Shown here: in pieces, positions 7,577-15,659 of the stretch
How positions within the stretch are numbered: the stretch's first letter is position 1
Layout: the number at the start of each line of letters is the position of its first letter
Source of the DNA: Mycobacterium sp. 1245111.1
GTDB taxonomy: Bacteria > Actinomycetota > Actinomycetes > Mycobacteriales > Mycobacteriaceae
Direction of reading: 5' to 3'
Assembly (NCBI RefSeq): GCF_001673405.1
Contig: NZ_LZLV01000152.1
Location: 1 to 64,000, forward strand
Length of the DNA: 64,000 nucleotides
Made by a program: the position numbers and the translations under genes
The notes under the pieces: model-generated
Database searches by the model: none
What the model saw: only the letters and a program-made list of their open reading frames with translations
What the model was told of the DNA's origin: nothing

Positions 7577-7754
7577 CTCGCTTTCGGGGTCGACCGCCCC
7601 GGCTCGCAGGACGCGATGACGTGAGTCTCCTGGCTCTCGGATCGCTGCTGGCCTCGCCTTCCGACCTGGCGGCCGTGGCTGGTGAGGGTCGCTCCCCGAT
7701 GACAGTGGCGGGACCGCGCCGGATTCGCACCGGCTTCCTCTGTCGTCATCGCCT
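7577..7754 (-). promoter_or_regulatory. Cobalamin (B12) riboswitch, copy 2, controlling the ABC importer operon
   Basis: Same aptamer as copy 1 shifted by 7070 bp: P1 helix between 7752-7744 and 7621-7613, with conserved core blocks including GCCACTGT and GGTCGGAAGGCGAG. It differs from copy 1 only at 7650 and 7669. The aptamer ends about 40 nt before the binding-protein ATG. The CGGGG/CCCCG hairpin and the Shine-Dalgarno stretch lie in between, consistent with ligand-dependent blocking of translation. Upstream sequence differs from copy 1; a GATACT hexamer about 15 nt before the aptamer on the minus strand may be the -10 element. Confidence 0.94.
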
Positions 7755-7782
7755 TACCGGGGCAGTATCGCACGTCGGGAAT

Positions 7783-8157
7783 TCAGCCCGCCCCGGCGCT
7801 CAGCGCGTCCACCGCAGCGTCGATGTTGGGGACGACCGCTGGACCGTGACGCGCGACCAATTGCCCGAGAGAGCGGGCCAGGTGCGGGCCGATGGCGTCG
7901 GCCAGCAACACCTCTTCGCCGATCACGACGCCGCCGACGATGTGCGCCGCCAGAAGCCGGTGGTCGGACGTCACCTCGTAACGCCAGTCGCCGATCTGGA
8001 GCCGTGCGGGTTGCGACGTGAACACTCCCCGTTTGGCGGCGGTGTGCGTCACGCCCGGCAATCCGGCAAAGACGGTGATTACCAAGCCGATTCCGCCCGG
8101 ACCTGCCAGTGCGTGGCCGACCGTGCGGCTCACCCGTTCGGCATCGAACTGTGCCAT
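7783..8157 (-). CDS. Small conserved mycobacterial protein, function unknown
   Basis: 124 residues (MAQFDAERVSRTVGHAL...). It has a Gly-rich hydrophobic segment (GPGGIGLVITVFAGLPG), a central strand-rich part (RLQIGDWRYEVTSDHRLLAAHIVGGVVIGEE) and a C-terminal helix. I recall this type as DUF5073, a short protein found in many mycobacteria, but cannot verify it. No signal peptide or enzymatic motif is seen. It stops short of the riboswitch promoter region and follows the YbjQ-like gene by 16 bp, so the two are probably co-transcribed. Confidence 0.7.
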   Translation of the reverse strand: MAQFDAERVSRTVGHALAGPGGIGLVITVFAGLPGVTHTAAKRGVFTSQPARLQIGDWRYEVTSDHRLLAAHIVGGVVIGEEVLLADAIGPHLARSLGQLVARHGPAVVPNIDAAVDALSAGAG

Positions 8158-8173
8158 CAGGTATTCAGGGCCA

Positions 8174-8962
8174 TCAGTCGTTCATGGCGAGGACGAATTG
8201 CGGCGCGATGGTTTCGGGTGTGCCGCTGCGACGCACCGCGGTTCCCGCGGCGTAAAACTCGACGGTGTGGTAACCCCAGGCGTAGTTCTGGATGTTGAAG
8301 TGCACGCCGACGACGCCGTTTGCGCCGTCGCGCTCGGCTTCACTCTGCATGCGCGACATGGCCAACTCGCGGGCTTCGTAGTTGCCCTGCGTCCACTGCG
8401 GCATCTCGGTGTTGCGGCCCATCTGCCGCAGGGTCTGCATAAAGCCTTGCGCGGCAATGTGAAACACGCAGTTGCCCATGACGAATGCCACCGGCGCCCA
8501 TCCCGATCGCAGCAGGGTGGCCAGATCCTGTCCCGACAGGTGGCTGGAGAACGCCTGCCCGTTGTTGCGTCTGAATGCGCCTGGCTTCGGGCTGTAGCGC
8601 ACCGCGGTGCCGACCGCGATGAACTCCAGGTGCTCTGCCTCGGCGCCGTGCTGACGCCATTCCAGCCGGACGCCGACGACGCCGTCGGCGCCGAGCGCGT
8701 CGGCCTCGGCTTGCATGCGGGCCATCGCGTTCCAGCGGGCCCGATACGTGGCCTCGGTGAGCACCGGCAGCTCGGATTGTTGTCTGATACCGGTGAATTG
8801 GTAGCCGACGTGGTACACCGACACGCCCATCACGAGGTCGAGCGGCTCGAAGCCCGCCCCGTGCAGCAGAGCGAATTCGTTGATGGACAGGTCGGAGGTG
8901 AAGACCTTGTCGGCGTGCGAGAGCCGTTCGCTGGCAACCGGGTCGAGGGGGGTCGATGACAT
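8174..8962 (-). CDS. YbjQ/DUF74-like protein with two repeated domains
   Basis: 262 residues built of two related halves. In the first, a Phe-T-S-D-L-S-x-N-E-F segment leads to GVSVYHVGYQ and then MARMQAEADALGADGVVGVRLEW. In the second, SSHLSGQDLATLLRSG leads to GNCVFHIAAQ and then MSRMQSEAERDGANGVVGVHFN. The helix-plus-G-A-D/N-G-V-V-G-V strand is the hallmark of the YbjQ (heavy-metal-binding-like, UPF0145) fold. No clear metal ligands are conserved in both halves. ATG 8962 is preferred; a GTG two codons upstream is possible. It sits next to the metal ATPase gene, but a functional link is only suggestive. Confidence 0.8.
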   Translation of the reverse strand: MSSTPLDPVASERLSHADKVFTSDLSINEFALLHGAGFEPLDLVMGVSVYHVGYQFTGIRQQSELPVLTEATYRARWNAMARMQAEADALGADGVVGVRLEWRQHGAEAEHLEFIAVGTAVRYSPKPGAFRRNNGQAFSSHLSGQDLATLLRSGWAPVAFVMGNCVFHIAAQGFMQTLRQMGRNTEMPQWTQGNYEARELAMSRMQSEAERDGANGVVGVHFNIQNYAWGYHTVEFYAAGTAVRRSGTPETIAPQFVLAMND

Positions 8963-9001
8963 GCGCACATCGTACGAGACCGACGCCGAACCGGCCGACG
9001 T

Positions 9002-11140
9002 TCAGTCGAGGCGGTACCGAATCAACCGTGAACTGTTCGCGACGACGGCGACCGACGAGGCGTTGTGCAGGATCGCCGCGAGCACGGGGGACAGGGCGCC
9101 GCCGGCGCCGATCAGCAACCCGGCGGCGTTGACCGCGATCGACATGCCGTAGTTCTGCCGAATGACCTCGACCGCGCGCGTGCCCAGATCGCCGACGTCG
9201 AGCAGGCGCCGCAGGTCGTCGTTGGCAAGCGCGACGTCGGCGGTCTCGACCGCGACGTCGGTGCCGGCCAAGCCCATCGCGATGCCGATGTTGGCCGCGG
9301 CCAGTGCCGGCGCGTCGTTGATGCCGTCGCCGACCATTCCGACGACATAGCCCTCTTCCTGGAGTTGCCGCACGACTTCGAGCTTGTCCTCGGGCATCAC
9401 CTCGGCGCGCCACTCGTCGATGCCGAGTTCGGCCGCAACAACTGTCGCGATATCGGGGTGATCGCCGGTGAGCATCACGATGCGGCGAATTCCGTTGGCG
9501 CGCAGCTGCTTCAACACCTCGGGCGCCTCGGTGCGGACCTCGTCGCGCAGGCTGATCAGCCCGACCAGCGTGTCGTCGACGGCGAGCAGCAGCGGGGTCT
9601 CCGCCTGCTGGCGCAGCTTGTCCACCCAGTCCGAAGCTTCCTGGGAGACAGCGACGTTCTCGGCGCGCAGCAGCGACGGGCTGCCCAGCAGCAGGGTCCG
9701 GCCGTCGGCCCAGGTCCGCATGCCGAGGCCGACCAGCACCTCGCATTCCTCGTGCGGCGGGATGGTGATACGACGTTCTTCGGTGGAGCGGATCACCGCC
9801 TCGGCCAGCGGATGCCGCGAGTGCAGCTCGGAGCTGGCCGCATACGCCAGCACCTGCTCGGGCTGCCAATCATCGTGCAGCGCAATGATGTTCGTGACGA
9901 CGGGGCGGCCGACGGTCAGGGTTCCGGTCTTGTCGAAGACGATCGCATCGACCCGGCCGGCCTGCTCGAGGTGCGAGCCGCCCTTGATCAGGATGCCGCG
10001 CCGCGCGCCGTTGCCGATCGCCGCGCTGATCGCCGTCGGGGTCGACAGGCCCACCGCGCACGGGCAGGCGATCAGCAGCATCGTCATCGCGCGACGGACG
10101 TCGCCGGTCAGCGCGAGCGTGACCGCGGAGACGACGAACGAAATCGGTACGAATCGACGCGAGAAGTTCTCTCCGACGGTCTGAATCGGTGCCCGGTCGT
10201 GCTGGGCCTCTTCGACGCGGGAGATGATGCGCCCGATCGTGGTCTGGTTGCCGACCGCCCGCGCGCGGATCACCAGTCGGCCGCGCAGCACCACCGATCC
10301 GGCGTGCACGGTCGACCCGGCGACGATGCTGACCGGCAGCGTCTCGCCGGTGATTGCGGACTGGTCGACCACGGCCTCGCCGTCGACCACCTCGCCGTCG
10401 ACGGGTATCGCCACGTGGTCGTGGACCACCACGTCGTCGCCGATCTGCACGGTGTCGATCGGCACCTGGACCTCGTTTCCGTCGTCGAGGCGGAGCCATG
10501 CGGTGTCTGCGGTACCGCGCAGTAGGTCCGAGATTGCGCGTCGGGTGCGGCGCAGCGTCAGATCTTGAAGGTACTCACCGATATTCAGCAGCCACAGCAC
10601 GGTGAGCGCGACGACGTTCTCGCGCAACACCAGGCTGGCGACGGTTGCCGCCGTCACCAGCGCATCGGTGCCGGCGCGGCCGGATCGAAGCCCGCGCAGC
10701 GCGCCGCGCAGGAACGGGTAGCCCATGAAAATCGTTGCGCCGGTGGCGACCACCTGGCCGGACGGGCCGAGCAGCGGGGGACGGTTGAACCCGTAGCGGC
10801 GGATGCCGAGCAGGGCCAGGGCCGCGCCGCCGATCACCATGCGCAGGACTTCGGTGTTGCGGATGTCCGATGATCGCGGCGTGCGGGCCGGAATGAGTTC
10901 GGCGGCGACATGCTCGGCCTCGGCGATGGCCGTGAGTACTTCGGCGCGGTCGCAGCGCTTGGGCGAATACCAGACCACGACGCAGCCGGTGTGGGGGTAG
11001 GCGTGCACGGCGCGCACCCCGTGTTGGCGGTCCACCGCCTCTTCCACCGCGACCGCGCGCCGCGAATTCGCGCGCACCCAGGGGACTTTCACCCGCATGC
11101 GCCCAGCGGCGTCGGACACGACCTGTAGATCGGTCGTCAT
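9002..11140 (-). CDS. ctpC: P1B-type metal-transporting ATPase CtpC
   Basis: 712 residues, close to the M. tuberculosis CtpC length (718). All P-type landmarks are present: TGE in the actuator domain (QSAITGETLP), the transport-site CPC in helix 6 (ACPCAVGLSTPTA), the phosphorylation motif DKTGTLT and the hinge MVGDGINDAPALA. An N-terminal HMA-like region precedes the first membrane helices. CtpC exports Zn (and has been reported for Mn) and protects mycobacteria from zinc poisoning. ATG 11140 is 10 bp downstream of the pacL1 stop, giving the same pacL1-ctpC operon as in M. tuberculosis. Confidence 0.95.
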   Translation of the reverse strand: MTTDLQVVSDAAGRMRVKVPWVRANSRRAVAVEEAVDRQHGVRAVHAYPHTGCVVVWYSPKRCDRAEVLTAIAEAEHVAAELIPARTPRSSDIRNTEVLRMVIGGAALALLGIRRYGFNRPPLLGPSGQVVATGATIFMGYPFLRGALRGLRSGRAGTDALVTAATVASLVLRENVVALTVLWLLNIGEYLQDLTLRRTRRAISDLLRGTADTAWLRLDDGNEVQVPIDTVQIGDDVVVHDHVAIPVDGEVVDGEAVVDQSAITGETLPVSIVAGSTVHAGSVVLRGRLVIRARAVGNQTTIGRIISRVEEAQHDRAPIQTVGENFSRRFVPISFVVSAVTLALTGDVRRAMTMLLIACPCAVGLSTPTAISAAIGNGARRGILIKGGSHLEQAGRVDAIVFDKTGTLTVGRPVVTNIIALHDDWQPEQVLAYAASSELHSRHPLAEAVIRSTEERRITIPPHEECEVLVGLGMRTWADGRTLLLGSPSLLRAENVAVSQEASDWVDKLRQQAETPLLLAVDDTLVGLISLRDEVRTEAPEVLKQLRANGIRRIVMLTGDHPDIATVVAAELGIDEWRAEVMPEDKLEVVRQLQEEGYVVGMVGDGINDAPALAAANIGIAMGLAGTDVAVETADVALANDDLRRLLDVGDLGTRAVEVIRQNYGMSIAVNAAGLLIGAGGALSPVLAAILHNASSVAVVANSSRLIRYRLD

Positions 11141-11150
11141 CTCTTGCCGC

Positions 11151-11435
11151 TCAGTGGTCGTGGTCGTGATCGTGGTCGCCGATGGCGGGAGGCTGCGCCT
11201 CCTCACCGATGCGCTCGCGGGCCTCGGCCACCACGTCGGCCAGCTTCAACCGGGCGGATTCTGCCGCCTCCTCCGCCCGCCGGGTGCCGCGCAGGCTCCA
11301 TTCGGTCGCGGACACCGCGGCCTCGTGGATCGGAGCCTTGGCCAGGCCCTTGCGCACGAGTTCGTAGGCGCTGACGCCAACCAGGCCGGTTACCACCGTC
11401 CCAGCCGCCTTACCGAGTAGGCCTGACAACACCAT
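11151..11435 (-). CDS. pacL1: PacL1-type metallochaperone for the CtpC ATPase
   Basis: 94-residue protein matching the Rv3269/PacL1 pattern. It has one N-terminal membrane-spanning segment (GTVVTGLVGVSAYELV), a helical charged middle (SLRGTRRAEEAAESARLKLA) and a C-terminal Asp-His repeat (DHDHDHDH). In M. tuberculosis, PacL1 binds Zn through its C-terminal Asp/His motif, clusters with CtpC in the membrane and stabilises it. The gene immediately precedes ctpC. The ATG at 11435 is about 70 nt downstream of an AT-rich promoter-like region. Confidence 0.95.
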   Translation of the reverse strand: MVLSGLLGKAAGTVVTGLVGVSAYELVRKGLAKAPIHEAAVSATEWSLRGTRRAEEAAESARLKLADVVAEARERIGEEAQPPAIGDHDHDHDH

Positions 11436-11646
11436 CGCGAACGTCCTCCCGTCGTGTTCTACGGCACGAGCTTATGCTTCCCGACGACCGTAACATCCAT
11501 ATATAGCGATATCAACATGAATAGGCCTCACCTCGGTGGAGCCTCAGGTGTCACACGAGTCCCACACGAGCCTCGTCTCACCGGATTCGCTCGAAGGTGG
11601 GCAGAAGTACACCCCTTCCGCCCCGAGGCTGGTGGGGTGGGAGTGG
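11436..11646. promoter_or_regulatory. Intergenic region with the pacL1-ctpC promoter
   Basis: 211 bp without a gene. The AT-rich stretch at about 11497-11518 contains an imperfect dyad, GATATC-GCT-ATATAT on the minus strand. It lies 60-80 nt before pacL1 and could be a promoter overlapped by an ArsR/SmtB-type operator. A short CACCT/AGGTG inverted repeat near 11527-11549 may end transcription of the upstream TIGR03089 gene. Both assignments are by eye only. Confidence 0.35.
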
Positions 11647-12372
11647 TCAGAGAGTCCGAGTGACCTTCTCGGTCTCGATCTTGCGGGCCAACGCGGCCGG
11701 GTCGGGGTTGGCGACGTAGACCAGTGACCCGCCGACCGACAGCACGCTCAGCAGGCCGTCGATCATGTCATCGGCGCTGTCCCACGGCGCGGTCGAGAGC
11801 ACCCGGTCGCCGTCCGCCAAACCCTGTGCGGCCGCGGCCTTTTGGCAGGCATCCCGCACCTGCTCGACAGACCTGCCATCGAACGCCGGACCTGGCCGCT
11901 GCTCACCGGCGATCTGGTCCCCGTGCACCCGCACCGCGGTCGCGTAGTCGGTGACCCCGATCGGCAGATCGGGCACCGGCCGGCCGAAGGCATCCAGAGA
12001 CAGCACCGCCACCTCGGTCGCGCCAGTGGCGTCGGCGTCGTCCAGTCGGTCGAGCGTGCAGAAGGCGATGTCGGCGTCCGAGCCGAAAACCACCTCTGCG
12101 CCGATCCACCACGCCCCGAACAGCACCGCCGCGGTCTGCCAATGTGCCGGCAGCAGCACCGCCACGCGGCTCGAAGATCCGGCGCCCAGCTCGTCGCGCA
12201 GCAGGTTGCCGGTCTTGGCGGCCCAGTTGGCCAGCGTGACCGCCGACAACTCGATGCGTAAACCGGTAGGCCCACAAGCATCGTCGTAGTAGGTGATCCG
12301 CGGGCCGACCGGGTCGGCGCGCAGCATCGGATCCAGAATCGCGGCGCTGAGTGTCGTCACCGCATCAGTCAA
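11647..12372 (-). CDS. TIGR03089 family protein (Rv3268-like), AMP-binding-domain relative
   Basis: 241 residues resembling only the N-terminal part of acyl-CoA synthetase/AMP-binding enzymes: TYYDDACGPTGLRIELSAVTLANWAAKTGN, then a VAVLLPAHWQTAAVLFGAWWIGAEVV strand-helix. The catalytic P-loop and the C-terminal lid of true ligases are missing, so it is unlikely to be an active adenylating enzyme. TTG start at 12372, directly after the TGA of the LCP gene. This adjacency (Rv3267-Rv3268) is conserved in M. tuberculosis and suggests a role near arabinogalactan attachment, untested. Confidence 0.85.
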   Translation of the reverse strand: MTDAVTTLSAAILDPMLRADPVGPRITYYDDACGPTGLRIELSAVTLANWAAKTGNLLRDELGAGSSSRVAVLLPAHWQTAAVLFGAWWIGAEVVFGSDADIAFCTLDRLDDADATGATEVAVLSLDAFGRPVPDLPIGVTDYATAVRVHGDQIAGEQRPGPAFDGRSVEQVRDACQKAAAAQGLADGDRVLSTAPWDSADDMIDGLLSVLSVGGSLVYVANPDPAALARKIETEKVTRTL

Positions 12373-13833
12373 TCAGTTGACGCACTCCGGGTGATCGGAG
12401 CCGGCGGTCAGGATCGGCGACGGCGGGGGAGCGTCGGACGACCCCGGATGCGAGGCGGCCGCGAGCCGGGGGCCGCCGTCGCTGAGCCCCGAACCCGGGC
12501 CGGTGTAGTCGTTGCTGAGCACCACCCGGACCGAACCCTGCGGCACCGAGGAGTTGGCGACGACGGGCAGCCCGCCGAGTTCCTTGGCGACGGCCTGGGC
12601 GCCGACGTCGTCGGCCTTGGCAGCCTGCACCTGGCTGTTCTTCACGTGGGCAGCGTCGTTGTTGCCGACCTTACCGGCTCCGAAACCCTTGGCGCTCAAT
12701 ACTTGTGACACCGACGAGGCGAGGCCGTTGATGTCGGTGTCGTTGAGCACGCTGGCGCTGGTCTTGTCCGGTGCGTAGCTGAGCTCGTCGGTCTTGCCCT
12801 TGGCCTGCCCGTCCAGCAGACCGGCCACCCACCCCTGCACTTGATGCGGATCGACGCGCACCACGCTGTGCATGCCGTCGTCGCTCCAGCCTGACTCGTC
12901 GAGCACCGGGATGGTGGCGAAGGCGACCCGGCCGGCGGCCAGCTTCTGCAGCTGGTCGACGAAATCCATGATGTCCCAACCGGATGACAGCACCACCGAG
13001 CGCTGGATGGCGGACTGCAGGCGGTTCATCGTGGCCGGACTCGACAGGGTCTTGCCCGAGATCACCTGGTGGGCCAGCGACGACATCACCACCTGCTGAC
13101 GCACCACGCGGTCGAGGTCGCCGCGGGGAAGCTCGTGACGCTGCCGGACGAAGCTCAGCGCCTGCGGGCCGTTCAGCTTCTGCGGACCGGCCGGAAAGTC
13201 GGCGCCCGAAAGTGGTTCGTAGACAGGCTCTTTGAGGCAGACGTTGACTCCACCCAGGGCGTCGGTGATCAGCGAGAAGCCCAGCAGGCCGATTTCAGCG
13301 TAGTGGTCGACGGTGACGCCGGTGAGGTCGGCGACGGTCTTGATCAGCGCTTCGCGGCCGGCCTCGGTGCCCTCGCGCTCGGCCTCGTCGGGCGCGGCGC
13401 CCGACTCGACCAGGCTGACCCGCTTCTCTTCTTTGGTCTGGCCGTAGACGCCGTTGATCTTGGTCTTGCCGAGTCCGGGAGCCGACACGTAGGTGTCGCG
13501 GGGAATGGAGATCGCGGTGGCCGACTTCCCGTTGTCGGGAATGCGCACCAGGATGATCGTGTCGGTGTTGCTGGCCACCTCGTCGCCGGCCTTCAGCGAC
13601 GCGAGTTCCTGCTGGCTCAGCGGGTTGCCGTGGGCGTCGGTGCGACTGTCCATGCCGACCAGCAGGATGTCGATCGCGCCGTCGTCGGCACCGTGACCCA
13701 GCGACGGCGCGAAGACGTGGAAGATCCCGTCCTCGAAGGAGCGGACCTTGCTCCACGCCACCCCCGTCACCAGCACGACCAACGCGGCCGTCACGGTCGC
13801 GATCACACGAGTCACCCGTTGCTCAGGCATCAC
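12373..13833 (-). CDS. lcp1: LytR-CpsA-Psr family ligase Lcp1
   Basis: 486 residues with one N-terminal membrane helix (VIATVTAALVVLVTGVAW) and an extracytoplasmic LCP domain. The domain shows DILLVGMDSR with neighbouring Asp/Arg residues, AISIPRDTYVSAPG and SFVRQRHELPRGDLDR. A LytR_C-type C-terminal domain follows (residues about 370-460). Lcp1 (Rv3267, once called cpsA) transfers arabinogalactan from its lipid carrier to peptidoglycan. It lies opposite rmlD-wbbL, the genes that make the rhamnose linker used in that same attachment, so the neighbourhood is functionally coherent. ATG 13833. Confidence 0.93.
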   Translation of the reverse strand: MMPEQRVTRVIATVTAALVVLVTGVAWSKVRSFEDGIFHVFAPSLGHGADDGAIDILLVGMDSRTDAHGNPLSQQELASLKAGDEVASNTDTIILVRIPDNGKSATAISIPRDTYVSAPGLGKTKINGVYGQTKEEKRVSLVESGAAPDEAEREGTEAGREALIKTVADLTGVTVDHYAEIGLLGFSLITDALGGVNVCLKEPVYEPLSGADFPAGPQKLNGPQALSFVRQRHELPRGDLDRVVRQQVVMSSLAHQVISGKTLSSPATMNRLQSAIQRSVVLSSGWDIMDFVDQLQKLAAGRVAFATIPVLDESGWSDDGMHSVVRVDPHQVQGWVAGLLDGQAKGKTDELSYAPDKTSASVLNDTDINGLASSVSQVLSAKGFGAGKVGNNDAAHVKNSQVQAAKADDVGAQAVAKELGGLPVVANSSVPQGSVRVVLSNDYTGPGSGLSDGGPRLAAASHPGSSDAPPPSPILTAGSDHPECVN

Positions 13834-13881
13834 AACAGATTACTTGCGTAACACCGGTAACGGGGGTAGCCAAGTCTCGGC

Positions 13882-14757
13882 GTGCCAGACTTGCAACTCG
13901 TGGTGCACAGACTCGTGATCGCGGGGGCAGGCGGACAGGTCGGCAGTTTCCTCACGGCGGAGGCGACCAGGCAGGGACGCGAAGTGCTGGCGCTGACGTC
14001 GTCGCAATGGGACATCGCCGATCCGCAGCGCGCCGGCGAGATCCTGCAGGCCGGCGACGTGGTGATCAACTGCGCCGCATACACCGCCGTCGACGACGCG
14101 GAACGCGACCGCGACCTGGCCCACGCCATCAACGCCGCCGGCCCGGGATATATCGCTCAGGCCTGCGCGCGGGTCGGCGCGCAGATGGTGCAGATCTCCA
14201 CCGACTACGTCTTCGACGGCGCGGCGTCGCGGCCCTACGAGCCCACCGACGACACCCGACCGCTCAGCGTCTACGGGCAGACCAAGCTGGACGGCGAGCG
14301 GGCCGTGCTCGACGCATTGCCGGGGGCCGTCGTGGTCCGCACCGCCTGGGTCTACACCGGCGGCAACGGCAAGGACTTCGTCGCCGCCATGCGCAGGCTG
14401 GCCGCCGGCGACGGAACCGTCGACATGGTCGACGACCAGACCGGCTCGCCCACCTACACCGGCGACCTGGTCGCCGCGCTGCTCGAGGTGGCCGACGGCA
14501 AAGTGCGTGCTCCGAACGGCATCGTCCATGCCGCCAACGGAGGCGAGGTCACCCGCTTCGGGCAGACCCGCGCGGTGTTCGAGATCCTCGGCGCCGATCC
14601 GGAGCGGGTGCGCCCGGTGAGCAGTAGCCACAACCCGAGGCCGGCCGCGCGGCCGGCGTATTCGGCGCTATCGGCTCGCCAGTCGCAAGAGGCCGGCCTG
14701 ACGCCGCTGCGACCGTGGCGCGATGCGCTCGTGGCGGCGCTTGCCGTTCCCTGCTGA
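13882..14757 (+). CDS. rmlD: dTDP-4-dehydrorhamnose reductase RmlD
   Basis: About 291 residues. The nucleotide-binding glycine motif GAGGQVG is near the N-terminus, followed by VVINCAAYTAVDDAE and the catalytic Tyr-x3-Lys in SVYGQTKLDGE. A C-terminal NPRPAARPAYSALS segment is typical of the enzyme. RmlD carries out the last step of dTDP-L-rhamnose synthesis, needed for the arabinogalactan-peptidoglycan linker. GTG at 13882 is used; GTGs at 13900 and 13903 are possible. Promoter space is shared with divergent lcp1 (48 bp). wbbL follows 35 bp downstream. Confidence 0.93.
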   Translation: MPDLQLVVHRLVIAGAGGQVGSFLTAEATRQGREVLALTSSQWDIADPQRAGEILQAGDVVINCAAYTAVDDAERDRDLAHAINAAGPGYIAQACARVGAQMVQISTDYVFDGAASRPYEPTDDTRPLSVYGQTKLDGERAVLDALPGAVVVRTAWVYTGGNGKDFVAAMRRLAAGDGTVDMVDDQTGSPTYTGDLVAALLEVADGKVRAPNGIVHAANGGEVTRFGQTRAVFEILGADPERVRPVSSSHNPRPAARPAYSALSARQSQEAGLTPLRPWRDALVAALAVPC

Positions 14758-14792
14758 GGTGTCCGCGCCGCGTCGACCGTTACCCTCAACCC

Positions 14793-15659
14793 GTGAGTGA
14801 CGTCCTGCCCGTGGTCACGGTGACTTATTCGCCGGGCGTACACCTGGATCGTTTTCTGGCCTCGCTGTCGCACGCGACCGAGCGGCCCGTCACCGTCCTG
14901 CTGGCCGACAACGGCTCCACCGATGGCACGCCGCAGGCCGCGGTCGAGCGGTACCCGGGCGTTCGGCTGTTCTCGACGGGCTCCAACCTCGGCTACGGCA
15001 GCGCGGTGAACCGCGCCGTCGCCGAACTGGGAGACGTCGACGAATGGATCATCGTGGCCAACCCGGACGTGCAGTGGGGCCCGGGCAGCATCGACGCGCT
15101 GTTGGACGCCGCAGCGCGCTGGCCCCGCGCGGCGACCCTCGGTCCGCTGATCCACGATCCCGACGGGTCGGTGTATCCGTCGGCTCGCGAATTGCCGAGC
15201 CTGATCCGGGGCGGCATGCACGCGATGCTCGGTCCACTGTGGAAGAACAATCCCTGGTCGGCGGCCTACCGCCAGGAGCGGCTGGAGCCCAGTGAGCGGC
15301 CGGTCGGCTGGCTGTCCGGGTCGTGCCTGTTGGTGCGTCGCTCGGCCTTCGAGCAGGTCGGCGGGTTCGACGAGCGCTACTTCATGTACATGGAGGACGT
15401 CGACCTCGGCGACCGGCTGGGGCGGGCCGGCTGGTTGAACGTCTATGTGCCCACGGCGGAAGTGCTGCACCACAAGGGGCACGCGACCGCCCGCGAATCG
15501 TCGCGCAATTTGGTCGCGCATCACAAAAGCACTTACCGCTACCTTGCCGACCGGCATTCTGGACCTTGGCGCGCTCCGCTGCGCTGGGGCTTTCGGGCCG
15601 GTCTGGCGGTGCGGTCGCGCCTGATGGTGCGTAACTCCGACGAAGGGCGGCGCCGATGA
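14793..15659 (+). CDS. wbbL: Rhamnosyltransferase WbbL (family 2 glycosyltransferase)
   Basis: 288 residues, GT-A fold of the GT2 family. Visible landmarks are VVTVTYSPGVHLDRFLASL at the start, a donor-binding ADNGSTDG, the metal-binding N-P-D region (VANPDVQW) and the later EDVDLGDRL acceptor/base motif. WbbL adds L-rhamnose to GlcNAc-pyrophosphoryl-decaprenol in the cytoplasm, starting the linker of arabinogalactan, and is essential in mycobacteria. GTG at 14793 gives the family's usual VSDVLPVVTVTYSP start. The stop overlaps the next gene (ATGA). Confidence 0.94.
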   Translation: MSDVLPVVTVTYSPGVHLDRFLASLSHATERPVTVLLADNGSTDGTPQAAVERYPGVRLFSTGSNLGYGSAVNRAVAELGDVDEWIIVANPDVQWGPGSIDALLDAAARWPRAATLGPLIHDPDGSVYPSARELPSLIRGGMHAMLGPLWKNNPWSAAYRQERLEPSERPVGWLSGSCLLVRRSAFEQVGGFDERYFMYMEDVDLGDRLGRAGWLNVYVPTAEVLHHKGHATARESSRNLVAHHKSTYRYLADRHSGPWRAPLRWGFRAGLAVRSRLMVRNSDEGRRR

